DNA of 64,000 nt from DASZUK01 sp963844575. GTDB lineage: Bacteria; Actinomycetota; Acidimicrobiia; Acidimicrobiales; RAAP-2. A model generated the notes under the pieces. It was given only the letters and a program-made list of their open reading frames with translations, did no database searches and was not told where the DNA came from. Position numbers and translations under genes: made by a program. The stretch is taken from assembly GCA_963844575.1 (NCBI GenBank), contig CAWJOU010000005.1, forward strand, positions 1,612,001 through 1,676,000, given 5' to 3'. Every line of letters starts with the position of its first letter. Position 1 is the stretch's first letter. Shown here in pieces: positions 15,559-21,716 of the stretch.

Positions 15559-15849
15559 GTGAGGCGTTCACCTACGGGTGTGATGATCGAAGCGGTAGCC
15601 GAGTGGTACTCGGTCGAAGCCGACGAATTGCTGACGACACATCGGCGCCGTGGCACGCGTCTCCATCACGCGCGTTGCGTGGCGATCCTCGTCCTGCACG
15701 ACCACGGGGGACTGTGCTGGCGAGACGTGGCCCGCACCCTTCACTGCTCGCCCAGCACGCTCTACGAATGGAAGCGGTCGGTCGTCTACGAGGACATCGA
15801 GGACGCCCGCAAGATCGGTGAATCGTTGACGAGGGGAGAGGTGGCGTAG
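15559..15849 (+). CDS. DnaA domain IV-like DNA-binding protein
   Basis: 96 aa from GTG 15559 (Shine-Dalgarno GGAGCAGGAAGG). VMIEAVAEWYSVEADELLTT, RRRGTRLHHARCVAILVLHD and WRDVARTLHCSPSTLYEWK follow the order of the C-terminal DnaA-box-binding domain of DnaA (helix, basic loop, helix-turn-helix), here as a stand-alone protein. It sits directly before two replication-type genes, so a role in origin recognition or in diverting host initiation is a reasonable inference. Confidence 0.6.
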   Translation: MRRSPTGVMIEAVAEWYSVEADELLTTHRRRGTRLHHARCVAILVLHDHGGLCWRDVARTLHCSPSTLYEWKRSVVYEDIEDARKIGESLTRGEVA

Positions 15850-16230
15850 GTGCCGTGGGTCTACCTCGACGACCACTGGGACGATCACCCGAAGCTCTTG
15901 GCCGTATTCGGCGCCGATCCGCAAGCGTTGATCCTGTTCTTCTCCGGGCTCGCCTATTGCCGGCGCAGTGGCAGTGGAGGGCTGATCCCCGCTCCCAAGG
16001 TCAGAGGACTTTTGGCATGGCGCCCGAAGTCGCAGGCAGTTCTCCAGACCGATTTTGGTGCAAGCGAGAAGCCAGGAGCCCTCTGGCACCCCGTCATGGA
16101 CAGCGGCGCTGTCGAGGTGCACGACTACCTCGACTGGAACCGAGGGGCCGAGGAACGCTCGGCCAGCGCAAGGAACGCCGCTCAGGTGCGATGGGCAAAG
16201 GATCGTGCGAGGCGCAATGCGACCGCATAA
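15850..16230 (+). CDS. Replication-initiation-like protein
   Basis: 126 aa from GTG. WVYLDDHWDDHPKLLAVFG, then LILFFSGLAYCRR, a short proline turn, and VHDYLDWN followed by a basic R-S-A-S-A-R-N-A-A-Q-V-R-W tail is the layout of small phage DnaD/Rep-type proteins. It is followed by a palindromic 15-mer (16231-16245) that recurs in inverse orientation at 19656-19670. Confidence 0.55.
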   Translation: MPWVYLDDHWDDHPKLLAVFGADPQALILFFSGLAYCRRSGSGGLIPAPKVRGLLAWRPKSQAVLQTDFGASEKPGALWHPVMDSGAVEVHDYLDWNRGAEERSASARNAAQVRWAKDRARRNATA

Positions 16231-16245
16231 CGAATCGCAGATTCG
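16231..16245. repeat. CGAATCGCAGATTCG palindromic element, copy 1
   Basis: 6-bp arms around GCA, just past the stop of the replication-like gene, in a 120-bp gap that holds no gene. Its exact reverse complement is at 19656-19670. Possible replication or protein-binding site. Confidence 0.5.
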
Positions 16246-16350
16246 CACGCATATGCCCAGCGATGCCCAGTACCCCTTCCCCTTCCCAACTGAAAGTTAC
16301 TTACAACCACTGATGGGACTTACAAGGGCCGCGAAAAGGCAGGTCAGAAT

Positions 16351-16698
16351 ATGAATTCTACCGAGATGACGGAGGCTTTCAGCGACCTCCGAGGCACCTG
16401 GCAGTACCAGGGCTTCGACGACGACACGCTCAGAGCTTGGAGGCGCCTACTGCCCAGGGTGACCTTCGACGACTTCAAGATCACCCTGGCTCGATTCGAG
16501 AATTCGAAGCGCCGCCCGACAGTTGGGGAGTTCGGCTCGATGCTCAACGCCGTCGCCACCGAACGTCGGCAGCGTGAACGCGACGCCGAACGTCGACGGG
16601 AGCGAGCCCAGGAACCCGACACCCCTCCTGAGGTCGCCTCCCAACGGATTGCCGAGATCAAGGACGAGCTGCGAGCGAAGGGAGTTCGTTGTGGCTGA
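16351..16698 (+). CDS. Possible helicase loader-type protein
   Basis: 115 aa from ATG. An N-terminal helical domain (EAFSDLRGTWQ, DDDTLRAWRRLLPRVTFDDF, RPTVGEFGSML) resembles the small domain of phage replicative-helicase loaders/inhibitors, followed by a very charged helix (RQRERDAERRRERAQE). Position after a Rep-like gene supports a replication role; the family call is tentative. Confidence 0.5.
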   Translation: MNSTEMTEAFSDLRGTWQYQGFDDDTLRAWRRLLPRVTFDDFKITLARFENSKRRPTVGEFGSMLNAVATERRQRERDAERRRERAQEPDTPPEVASQRIAEIKDELRAKGVRCG

Positions 16699-17041
16699 CA
16701 AGCACGTCATCGTCATCCGCCAGGACAGGGGCGATGACTTCCCGGTGACGACCATCGAGTGCGGGTGGGGAGATGAGCCGGCCCGTCCCTGCAAGCAGAT
16801 CGACTGCCCAACGTGCTTGGAGTACTCCACGGCCGCGTGTCTCGACGAGCACGGAGCCTCGGTTGATCCTGGCTGCGGCGTTCGGCAATGGATGGAGGAC
16901 TGCGGTCTCGAGGCCATCGGTGTCGAAGGATTGGAAGTTCGGGTGGCTGTCAAGTCCGTCGTCTACGACGAGGGGTGGTGGCTCACGGCTGTTCCGTGGG
17001 CCGAGATCAAGGAATCGCTAGCGAAGGGAGAGCGGGTGTGA
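16691..17041 (+). CDS. Early protein with Cys-rich segment
   Basis: 116 aa from GTG overlapping by 8 bp. CKQIDCPTCLE and CLDEHGASVDPGCG suggest metal binding, between two beta-rich parts. Unknown function. Confidence 0.5.
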   Translation: MADKHVIVIRQDRGDDFPVTTIECGWGDEPARPCKQIDCPTCLEYSTAACLDEHGASVDPGCGVRQWMEDCGLEAIGVEGLEVRVAVKSVVYDEGWWLTAVPWAEIKESLAKGERV

Positions 17042-17229
17042 GCACGAAACGGAACCCGGCGGTCAAGGGCCACGCCTTCCGAGAGGAGTTCATGCCCGGT
17101 GGCCCCGACTTCAGGAGGCGTTGGTACTGCCAGTGCGGCGAATACTTCGGTCATCAGCCAGAGATGTCCCTGGCGCGAGCACGGGCAGCTCACCGTCAAC
17201 ACCGGCAGGAGGCAACAAGCGATGGCTGA
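17038..17229 (+). CDS. Small zinc-finger-like protein
   Basis: 63 aa from GTG (GTGA overlap). RRRWYCQCGEYF and a histidine-rich C-terminal helix (ARARAAHRQHRQE) form a C2H2-like pattern. Unknown function. Confidence 0.5.
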   Translation: MSTKRNPAVKGHAFREEFMPGGPDFRRRWYCQCGEYFGHQPEMSLARARAAHRQHRQEATSDG

Positions 17230-17581
17230 CGTGAAACGACTGCGGGAGCTGCTCAGCGGCGGGAAAGATCGTCCGTGGCACGTATACAACCAGGCCGACG
17301 ATGACGGAGTCGGCTACCGGTGCTACATCGACTCGCCCGACCAGACAGCGGACTGGGTGGCACAGGAGGTCGAGAAGCCTGACGCCGACCTCATCGTCGC
17401 CGCCGTTAACGCCCTACCGGCTCTGCTCGACGTGGTGGAAGCGGCGAAGCACTGGAAGGAGTTCTGGTGCGTTCCGCTCTCGGGAGCGGCGCTGGCTCCG
17501 GCCGCTGCATCTGCACGTGTAGCCGCATCAGACGTTCTGGCTGCCGCCCTCGATCGTTGGGAGGACTCCGATGCCCGCTGA
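17222..17581 (+). CDS. Early protein, paralogue of 11505-11729
   Basis: 119 aa from ATG. DLIVAAVNALPALLDVVEAAK and the DAR ending are shared with the 74-aa protein at 11505. An extra N-terminal domain (RPWHVYNQADDDGVGYRCY) has been added here. Function unknown. Confidence 0.55.
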   Translation: MADVKRLRELLSGGKDRPWHVYNQADDDGVGYRCYIDSPDQTADWVAQEVEKPDADLIVAAVNALPALLDVVEAAKHWKEFWCVPLSGAALAPAAASARVAASDVLAAALDRWEDSDAR

Positions 17582-17789
17582 CCCCACCGTGAGCGACAAA
17601 CGGTTCAACGCTCTGATTACGCACCCGCACGTCGGAAGCGTGTACCTGATCGACTGCCACATCACTGAGGACGGCAAGACGGTGGTGGGACTTGTCGAAG
17701 AAGACCGGATGTTCGGAAGTCCGATCTACGGGACGATGAACTTCCCGGTCGGGTGCATCCGCAGAAAGGAGCCCTACCGTGGCCGCTGA
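17571..17789 (+). CDS. Small protein with PTVSD module
   Basis: 72 aa from ATG overlapping by 11 bp. Starts MPADPTVSD like the protein at 11963; the remainder is beta-rich (VGSVYLIDCHI, KTVVGLVEED). The first 28 nt of the gene region copy those at 11962-11989. Unknown function. Confidence 0.5.
   Translation: MPADPTVSDKRFNALITHPHVGSVYLIDCHITEDGKTVVGLVEEDRMFGSPIYGTMNFPVGCIRRKEPYRGR
17583..17597 (+). repeat. PTVSDG DNA repeat, copy 4
   Basis: Core CCCACCGTGAGCGAC within a 31-bp exact match (17567-17597) to 11959-11989. A fifth copy with one mismatch is at 17791-17809. Confidence 0.85.
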
Positions 17790-18489
17790 CCCCACCGTGA
17801 ACGACGGAGCGACGTTCGAGGACAGGGTCGTACTGGCGGCCAAGGTCCTCGCCAAGCACTTCGGTGGGCCGCCGATGAGCTGGCTGTCGCATGCCCGCTA
17901 CATCCGCCGCATCCTCACCGCTGCCGGCGTCCCCGAGATTCTCGTCACCTCCCAAGCCGACCGAACGCTGATCGAGGAGAAGACTGAGCAGGTAGAGCGA
18001 TTGAAGGCTCACGTGACCGAGCTGGAACGCCTGGCTCGACAGAACAGGAAGCACGTCTCCCAACGTCTAAAACGCTACGACCAGAACTTCCGAGCGCTGA
18101 TCGAGGCCAAGGATGCGGAGAAGCGAGAGCTGTTCGAGGCTGCACGGGATTACCACGACCGGTCCACATGTCCCGACTGTGAGGCAACCGACTTCGCCTG
18201 CGACCTCGGCGAGCTGCTCGATCGGCTTGAAGGTCGTGTCCCCCATGCCGTCCTCTCTGAGCCTGCGGTAGAGGCAAGCCCCGAATCGGTCACCACTAAG
18301 CACATGAGCCACTGGCAGAGCGGCTGTAACTGTCTCGGCGACTCGGCCATCTGTTGCGTGGAGTCGTGTGAGTGCCACGTCGTCCCCGACAGCCCGGCTG
18401 AGGGTGACGAGGAACTGCCGCCGTTGAACTGGGCTGGCTATCCGCCGCCGTTGCCAGACGTCCCATCCCCCGAGGAGCCGAGCCGGTGA
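17779..18489 (+). CDS. Modular early coiled-coil protein
   Basis: 236 aa from GTG. PTVNDG module at the start, a helical domain, then a coiled coil (about 75-130, VERLKAHVTELERLARQ), a Cys-rich segment (CPDCEATDFACD, CNCLG, CCVESCECH) and the 31-residue C-terminus shared with 12237-13238. Domain order parallels that protein, so the two are duplicated and reshuffled relatives. Confidence 0.55.
   Translation: MAADPTVNDGATFEDRVVLAAKVLAKHFGGPPMSWLSHARYIRRILTAAGVPEILVTSQADRTLIEEKTEQVERLKAHVTELERLARQNRKHVSQRLKRYDQNFRALIEAKDAEKRELFEAARDYHDRSTCPDCEATDFACDLGELLDRLEGRVPHAVLSEPAVEASPESVTTKHMSHWQSGCNCLGDSAICCVESCECHVVPDSPAEGDEELPPLNWAGYPPPLPDVPSPEEPSR
18392..18484 (+). repeat. 93-bp direct repeat, copy 2
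   Basis: Exact match to 13135-13227, 5.26 kb away, in the same orientation and reading frame. Confidence 0.9.
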
Positions 18490-18839
18490 CCACCCTTGCC
18501 TCCACCATGACCGAGGCCGAGCTTCAGAGCGCAGTGATCGACCTGGCCCACACCTTCGGTTGGGCTGTCGCGCACTTCCGGGCTGGCCGTACTGGCTCAG
18601 GAAGCTGGAGGACGCCGGTAGAGGCCGACGGATCGGGGTTCTTCGATCTGGTCGCTGTCCGCAAAGGACGCCTGTTGCTGGTGGAGCTGAAGTCTGCACG
18701 TGGACGGCTGTCGCCTCAGCAGGTCTGGTGGCACCAGCTGGCCAAGGCAGTGGAGAAGGTGGCGCCAGGGGTCGTAGGGGTGCACGTGTGGCGACCGGAG
18801 CAGTGGATGGACGGGACGATCGAGGAGGAGTTGCGGTGA
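18486..18839 (+). CDS. VRR-NUC domain nuclease
   Basis: 117 aa from GTG (GTGA overlap). TEAELQSAVIDLAHTFGW, then SGFFDLVAVRKGRLLLVELK and LSPQQVWWHQLAK reproduce the VRR-NUC fold of PD-(D/E)XK nucleases, with catalytic Asp in FFDL and Glu-x-Lys in VELK. Phage members are thought to resolve branched DNA before packaging. The best-supported enzyme of this part of the operon. Confidence 0.75.
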   Translation: MTTLASTMTEAELQSAVIDLAHTFGWAVAHFRAGRTGSGSWRTPVEADGSGFFDLVAVRKGRLLLVELKSARGRLSPQQVWWHQLAKAVEKVAPGVVGVHVWRPEQWMDGTIEEELR

Positions 18840-19504
18840 GCGGCGAGTTTTGCGAGCCCGAGCCGTCGACAAAGGTCGAGCAGGTGGTATGCCCAGCGTG
18901 CGGGCGCCTGATCCTAACGCCGACATCGCCAAAGTTCGACAACTTCGAGAGTGCGCAGAGGTGGGCTGTTGCGCTCCAAGGGAAACTTGCCAAGAACTGC
19001 CGGTTCGCCCATACCGAGAACCACTACGGAAACGAGAGGAGCAACGACGTGGACCAAAAATGCATCGACAAGCGAGGAGCCGGCGTGACCGAAGGCCAGC
19101 CCAAGTGGCGCGTCCTCTCCACAGGCATGGTCGTCAAAAGGGACCCGAAGAAGCTGATGGAGGGGTTGGTGGAGGCGGGGATGCTCGAAGAGGCGCGGTG
19201 GGCGAGCCGAGAGCTGGTAACCGATTGCGGGCGGCGGTGTTGGACGTTCCCGATCATGGCTCCGCTGGAGCAAGCCCAGGTCGACGAGGGCGACCGGCAA
19301 TCGAGAGACACGGGTCAACGCGGCGGTCAGGGCCTACGACGAATGGGCGCGGGAGGAGGCGTAGTGATTCGTCTGCAGCGCCTGAAGTGCGCAACGTGGT
19401 GTGCCTTGTGGCACGGGACTCGCAAGGCGGAAAAGCCCTTCGCTGGTAACCGGCGGTGGTGCTCAAGCTGCAAGCACCTGCCGATCCGTTGGAAGGTCTA
19501 CTAA
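18836..19504 (+). CDS. Composite reading frame, possibly two genes and a frameshift
   Basis: 222 aa from GTG (GTGA overlap). N-terminal zinc-ribbon-like part (VCPACGRLIL), a middle with MEGLVEAGMLEEARWASREL, and a C-terminal Cys-rich part. A GTG at 19049 follows GAGAGGAG and could start a second protein. At 19311-19364 the +1 frame reads RVNAAVRAYDEWAREEA and stops in a TAG that overlaps GTG 19364, from which a 46-aa Cys-rich protein (CATWCALW, WCSSCK) runs to 19504. The likely original order is a gene ending at 19364 and a separate 46-aa gene, joined by an indel. Confidence 0.4.
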   Translation: MSGEFCEPEPSTKVEQVVCPACGRLILTPTSPKFDNFESAQRWAVALQGKLAKNCRFAHTENHYGNERSNDVDQKCIDKRGAGVTEGQPKWRVLSTGMVVKRDPKKLMEGLVEAGMLEEARWASRELVTDCGRRCWTFPIMAPLEQAQVDEGDRQSRDTGQRGGQGLRRMGAGGGVVIRLQRLKCATWCALWHGTRKAEKPFAGNRRWCSSCKHLPIRWKVY

Positions 19505-19513
19505 CGCGAAGCA

Positions 19514-19529
19514 CCGCCCCGTAGGGCGG
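19514..19529. terminator. Short GC hairpin after 19504
   Basis: CCGCCC (19514-19519) and GGGCGG (19524-19529) with a 4-nt loop in the 85-bp gap before the next gene. No U-tract. Weak evidence for termination. Confidence 0.3.
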
Positions 19530-19589
19530 CACTCCTGCGATCTTGCGATCGGCTCGGCAGCCCGCAAGATACAGGAGGGATGCACAAGG

Positions 19590-20315
19590 ATGGGACATAC
19601 CCTGACGGCCGATCAGAAGCTCGAGCAGGCACGGGCGCTCTGCCGGGCCGTTGATCGAATCTGCGATTCGTGGGACGACGCGGTCGAAGCGTCTTACGCT
19701 CGCGGCTATCCGACCCAGTCACCGGGACCGAGCGAAGCGCCAGCCCTTCGGAGTCCGCACGACCCGGCCGACCCGCTCCACACCCGCACGATGGCGCCGG
19801 CATCAGGTGGACACGGCGACGCAGGAGATGGCGGCATCGCTGCCCAGGCAGCTCGGCCCGACGTGGCTGGCGAGTGGTTGAGTTCAGCTCGCAAGGCCCT
19901 GACGACCCTGCTCCTGTGCTCAGGAGCCGAAGCCCGACCTGAGCGTCGATGGACCGGGCCGTTCCACCCTCCAGCCATCCGAGCGACGTTGAAGCGTGCA
20001 GCCGAAGACGTGGTCGATTGGTGGCCGCAGAACATCGAACGGCTCGTCCAGCACATCCACGTCCTGGCCAACACGGCACGACGTGAGTGGCCGCCGATGC
20101 CGAAGGTCGGACAGACGATCGAGACGCCCGAAGGCCCGGTGACGGTCGGGGAGCGGGGCAACCAGGCCGAGACCTGCGAGGAGTGTGGCCGGGTCATCGG
20201 AGCCAACGCCGTGGACCCTCTTCGTCGTGACCCAGACGGCAAGACGTACCACAAGACGCCCTGCTACGAGACGGTACGCAAGCGCCGCCAGCGTTCAACC
20301 GGGAAGGTGGCGTGA
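19590..20315 (+). CDS. Early protein with C-terminal zinc ribbon
   Basis: 241 aa from ATG 19590 (GGAGGGATGCACAAGG upstream). The N-terminal part is helical, with RICDSWDDAVEASYARG; a Pro/Ala/Gly-rich linker follows; a middle helical domain has DVVDWWPQNIERLVQHIHVL; and the C-terminus has TCEECGRVIG followed by PCYETVRKRRQR. Possibly a regulator of late gene expression, but no family was recognised. Confidence 0.5.
   Translation: MGHTLTADQKLEQARALCRAVDRICDSWDDAVEASYARGYPTQSPGPSEAPALRSPHDPADPLHTRTMAPASGGHGDAGDGGIAAQAARPDVAGEWLSSARKALTTLLLCSGAEARPERRWTGPFHPPAIRATLKRAAEDVVDWWPQNIERLVQHIHVLANTARREWPPMPKVGQTIETPEGPVTVGERGNQAETCEECGRVIGANAVDPLRRDPDGKTYHKTPCYETVRKRRQRSTGKVA
19656..19670. repeat. CGAATCTGCGATTCG palindromic element, copy 2
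   Basis: Exact reverse complement of 16231-16245, here inside a coding region. 3.4 kb apart and flanking the replication genes. Confidence 0.5.
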
Positions 20316-20614
20316 TGACCTACAAGGAGTTCGTTGAGCTTTGCGAGCGTGAATTCGCTAATGGAGGCGAGGTCCGTGAGCTGCGCCTTCGGCAGGAGTC
20401 GTGGCTCGAACTGGCTGTCTCCGTGGTTCCTCGAGGCTCCTGGCCGGCCGTGACCACTCTTGTGAATCCGGCGACTGGGCGTCTGGTCGCGATCACACTT
20501 CACGAGGATGAGGCTGTGGTCTATCGGCGACCGACTGTCGAAGCGACGTATGTCGTCAAGCTGTCCCACTCGGGCTGCCCAGTCCCACCACAACCTGACC
20601 AGGCAAATGCTTGA
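20312..20614 (+). CDS. Early protein of unknown function
   Basis: 100 aa from GTG 20312 (or ATG 20315). Alpha/beta: KEFVELCEREFANGGEVREL, a strand LELAVSVV, then LVAITLHEDEAVVYRR. Last gene before the tRNA. Unknown function. Confidence 0.5.
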   Translation: MMTYKEFVELCEREFANGGEVRELRLRQESWLELAVSVVPRGSWPAVTTLVNPATGRLVAITLHEDEAVVYRRPTVEATYVVKLSHSGCPVPPQPDQANA

Positions 20615-20650
20615 CATGGTGCATCCACGGTGGTTCACTCTCGGTATCTG

Positions 20651-20679
20651 GTGACCCGTGCGCACGGCGTACGGGTCAC
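20651..20679. terminator. Hairpin upstream of the initiator-type tRNA
   Basis: 9-bp perfect arms 20651-20659 and 20671-20679. It ends 10 nt before the tRNA, so it may terminate the upstream transcript or guide 5' processing of the tRNA. A TTGACA at 20611-20616 could be the -35 of a promoter ahead of it, but no good -10 was seen. Confidence 0.5.
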
Positions 20680-20689
20680 TTCGCGTCTC

Positions 20690-20763
20690 AGCGCCGTGGA
20701 GCAGTCCGGAAGCTCGCGTGGCTCATAACCACGAGGTCGCCAGTTCAAATCTGGCCGGCGCCA
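20690..20763 (+). tRNA. Initiator-type tRNA, anticodon CAT
   Basis: 74 nt, all arms form: acceptor 20690-20696/20756-20762, D stem GAGC/GCTC, anticodon stem CGTGG/CCACG with loop CTCATAA, T stem GCCAG/CTGGC with loop TTCAAAT. Initiator hallmarks: position 1:72 is unpaired (A-C), the D-stem pair 11:24 is A:T, and anticodon-stem pairs 30:40 and 31:39 are G:C (29:41 is T:A, not G:C). No CCA is encoded. An elongator or tRNA-Ile role is less likely given the 1:72 mismatch. Confidence 0.85.
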
Positions 20764-20766
20764 CGA

Positions 20767-20859
20767 TCGCAGCGGTGGTTACAGCTAATCCCACAACGGG
20801 TGGATAGGCGAGCGTACGTACGTAAGGCCGTCGCCGCGGGGACCAGCCAGCCGCTGCGA
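20767..20859 (+). ncRNA. Predicted three-way-junction RNA
   Basis: P1: 9 perfect pairs, 20767-20775 with 20851-20859, extended by TGGT/ACCA. P2: hairpin 20788-20805. P3: GGCGA 20807-20811 with TCGCC 20831-20835, one nucleotide after P2. The region begins 3 nt after the tRNA and ends 43 nt before the next gene, with no coding frame. No known RNA family was recognised. Confidence 0.5.
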
Positions 20860-20901
20860 CTTCTTGCAGTACCTGCTCTCAACAGCGAGAGGAGGTGAGC
20901 A

Positions 20902-21132
20902 ATGGCAAACATCACCATCGGCCGCTATCCAGTACCGACGGACCCTGAGAGGGCAGAAACCCCCGAAGGCGTCAACTGGGTGAGCGACACGTGGGAGAGC
21001 TGGATCGAGCCAGAGGACCGATCGTGGATCCTCTACGTCGATCGAGACGGCAGTCCGACCTTCTATGTCGAGCGCGACGAGCGCGGAGGCGTGGTCGGCG
21101 AGCCCGTCGTCGGTAGACGAGTCATCCAGTGA
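20902..21132 (+). CDS. Small beta-rich protein
   Basis: 76 aa from ATG with a near-perfect Shine-Dalgarno (GAGGAGGTGAG). The C-terminal part is made of short strands (SWILYVDRDGSPTFYVERDE). Acidic. Unknown function. Confidence 0.5.
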   Translation: MANITIGRYPVPTDPERAETPEGVNWVSDTWESWIEPEDRSWILYVDRDGSPTFYVERDERGGVVGEPVVGRRVIQ

Positions 21133-21236
21133 AAGCGAGCAGTCCGGGGGACGACCGGCCGCTGCTCATGCCGCTCACCCCTCCCCGGGGAGGTCCGGAT
21201 GCCAGCGCTACGTGGCCTCGGCCAGGGTCCGGTTGA
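21129..21236 (+). CDS. Possible 35-aa protein
   Basis: GTG overlaps the previous stop (GTGA) but the frame also overlaps the next, better-supported gene by 38 bp. Pro/Gly-rich, no motif. Listed only because the overlap pattern matches its neighbours. Confidence 0.2.
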   Translation: MKASSPGDDRPLLMPLTPPRGGPDASATWPRPGSG

Positions 21237-21375
21237 ATCGACGATCACCTTCGGTGAGTGGGCCAGAGCCAACGGCTACGACCCGGACAGACGGAAATAC
21301 GATGTGGCTGACTCCGTGATCGCTGCGATGCCGAGGGTGAACTTCGACGCACCGGGTGGACGGAAGGTGGCGTGA
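21199..21375 (+). CDS. Small protein of unknown function
   Basis: 58 aa from ATG with Shine-Dalgarno GGGGAGG. Contains FGEWARANGYDPDRRKYDVA and a helix DSVIAAMPRV, reminiscent of a small helix-turn-helix. Its stop overlaps the next GTG. Confidence 0.5.
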   Translation: MPALRGLGQGPVESTITFGEWARANGYDPDRRKYDVADSVIAAMPRVNFDAPGGRKVA

Positions 21376-21572
21376 AGCCGGTCGCGGACTTCATCGAGGA
21401 GATCCTGGTGAACGTCCATGACGCCGGCTGCTCGTGTGCTCCGGTCGTGACCCTCGGCTCACCGGTTCACGCCAGGACAGGCACCGTCGTGGCTCCGATC
21501 GACGTGGAGCATGACGAGGACTGCTGGCTGCGGCTGAAGTTCGAACGGGTCGCTGCGGCGGGGACGAACTGA
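21372..21572 (+). CDS. Small protein of unknown function
   Basis: 66 aa from GTG (GTGA overlap). DAGCSCAPVV and HDEDCWLRLKF. Last gene before the packaging module. Unknown function. Confidence 0.45.
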   Translation: MKPVADFIEEILVNVHDAGCSCAPVVTLGSPVHARTGTVVAPIDVEHDEDCWLRLKFERVAAAGTN

Positions 21573-21585
21573 TACACCCGCCCTG

Positions 21586-21598
21586 TAAAATGGTGCCG
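21586..21598 (+). promoter_or_regulatory. Leaderless-type promoter before the packaging genes
   Basis: TAAAAT at 21586-21591 followed by 6 nt and GTG 21598, so the expected start of transcription is the GTG itself. No convincing -35 box. The same -10/start spacing appears at the antisense gene 32342-32554. This may drive the HNH remnant and the terminase genes. Confidence 0.45.
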
Positions 21599-21716
21599 TG
21601 CAGGGAACTTGTCCGATAACAGCGTATGCGCAAGCTACCGCCGAGCGCTTCTGGTCAAAGGTTGACAAGGACGGCCCGCTCCGTAGGCGGGAGACCATCC
21701 ACAGGACGGACAGGCC
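21598..21716 (+). pseudogene. Truncated HNH endonuclease start (remnant)
   Basis: GTG 21598 opens a frame whose residues 14-31 (ATAERFWSKVDKDGPLRR) match the N-terminus of phage HNH proteins of the RFWSKV type, but the Cys/His core that should follow is absent and the frame runs on into the terminase gene. HNH genes next to terminase are needed for packaging in many cos phages, so the loss matters. A second HNH gene is intact at 48880-49335. Confidence 0.5.

Noticed and set aside
20651..20679. Part of the tRNA transcript as an extra tRNA arm
   Set aside because: It is a self-contained hairpin separated by 10 nt from the acceptor start; better explained as terminator or processing signal.
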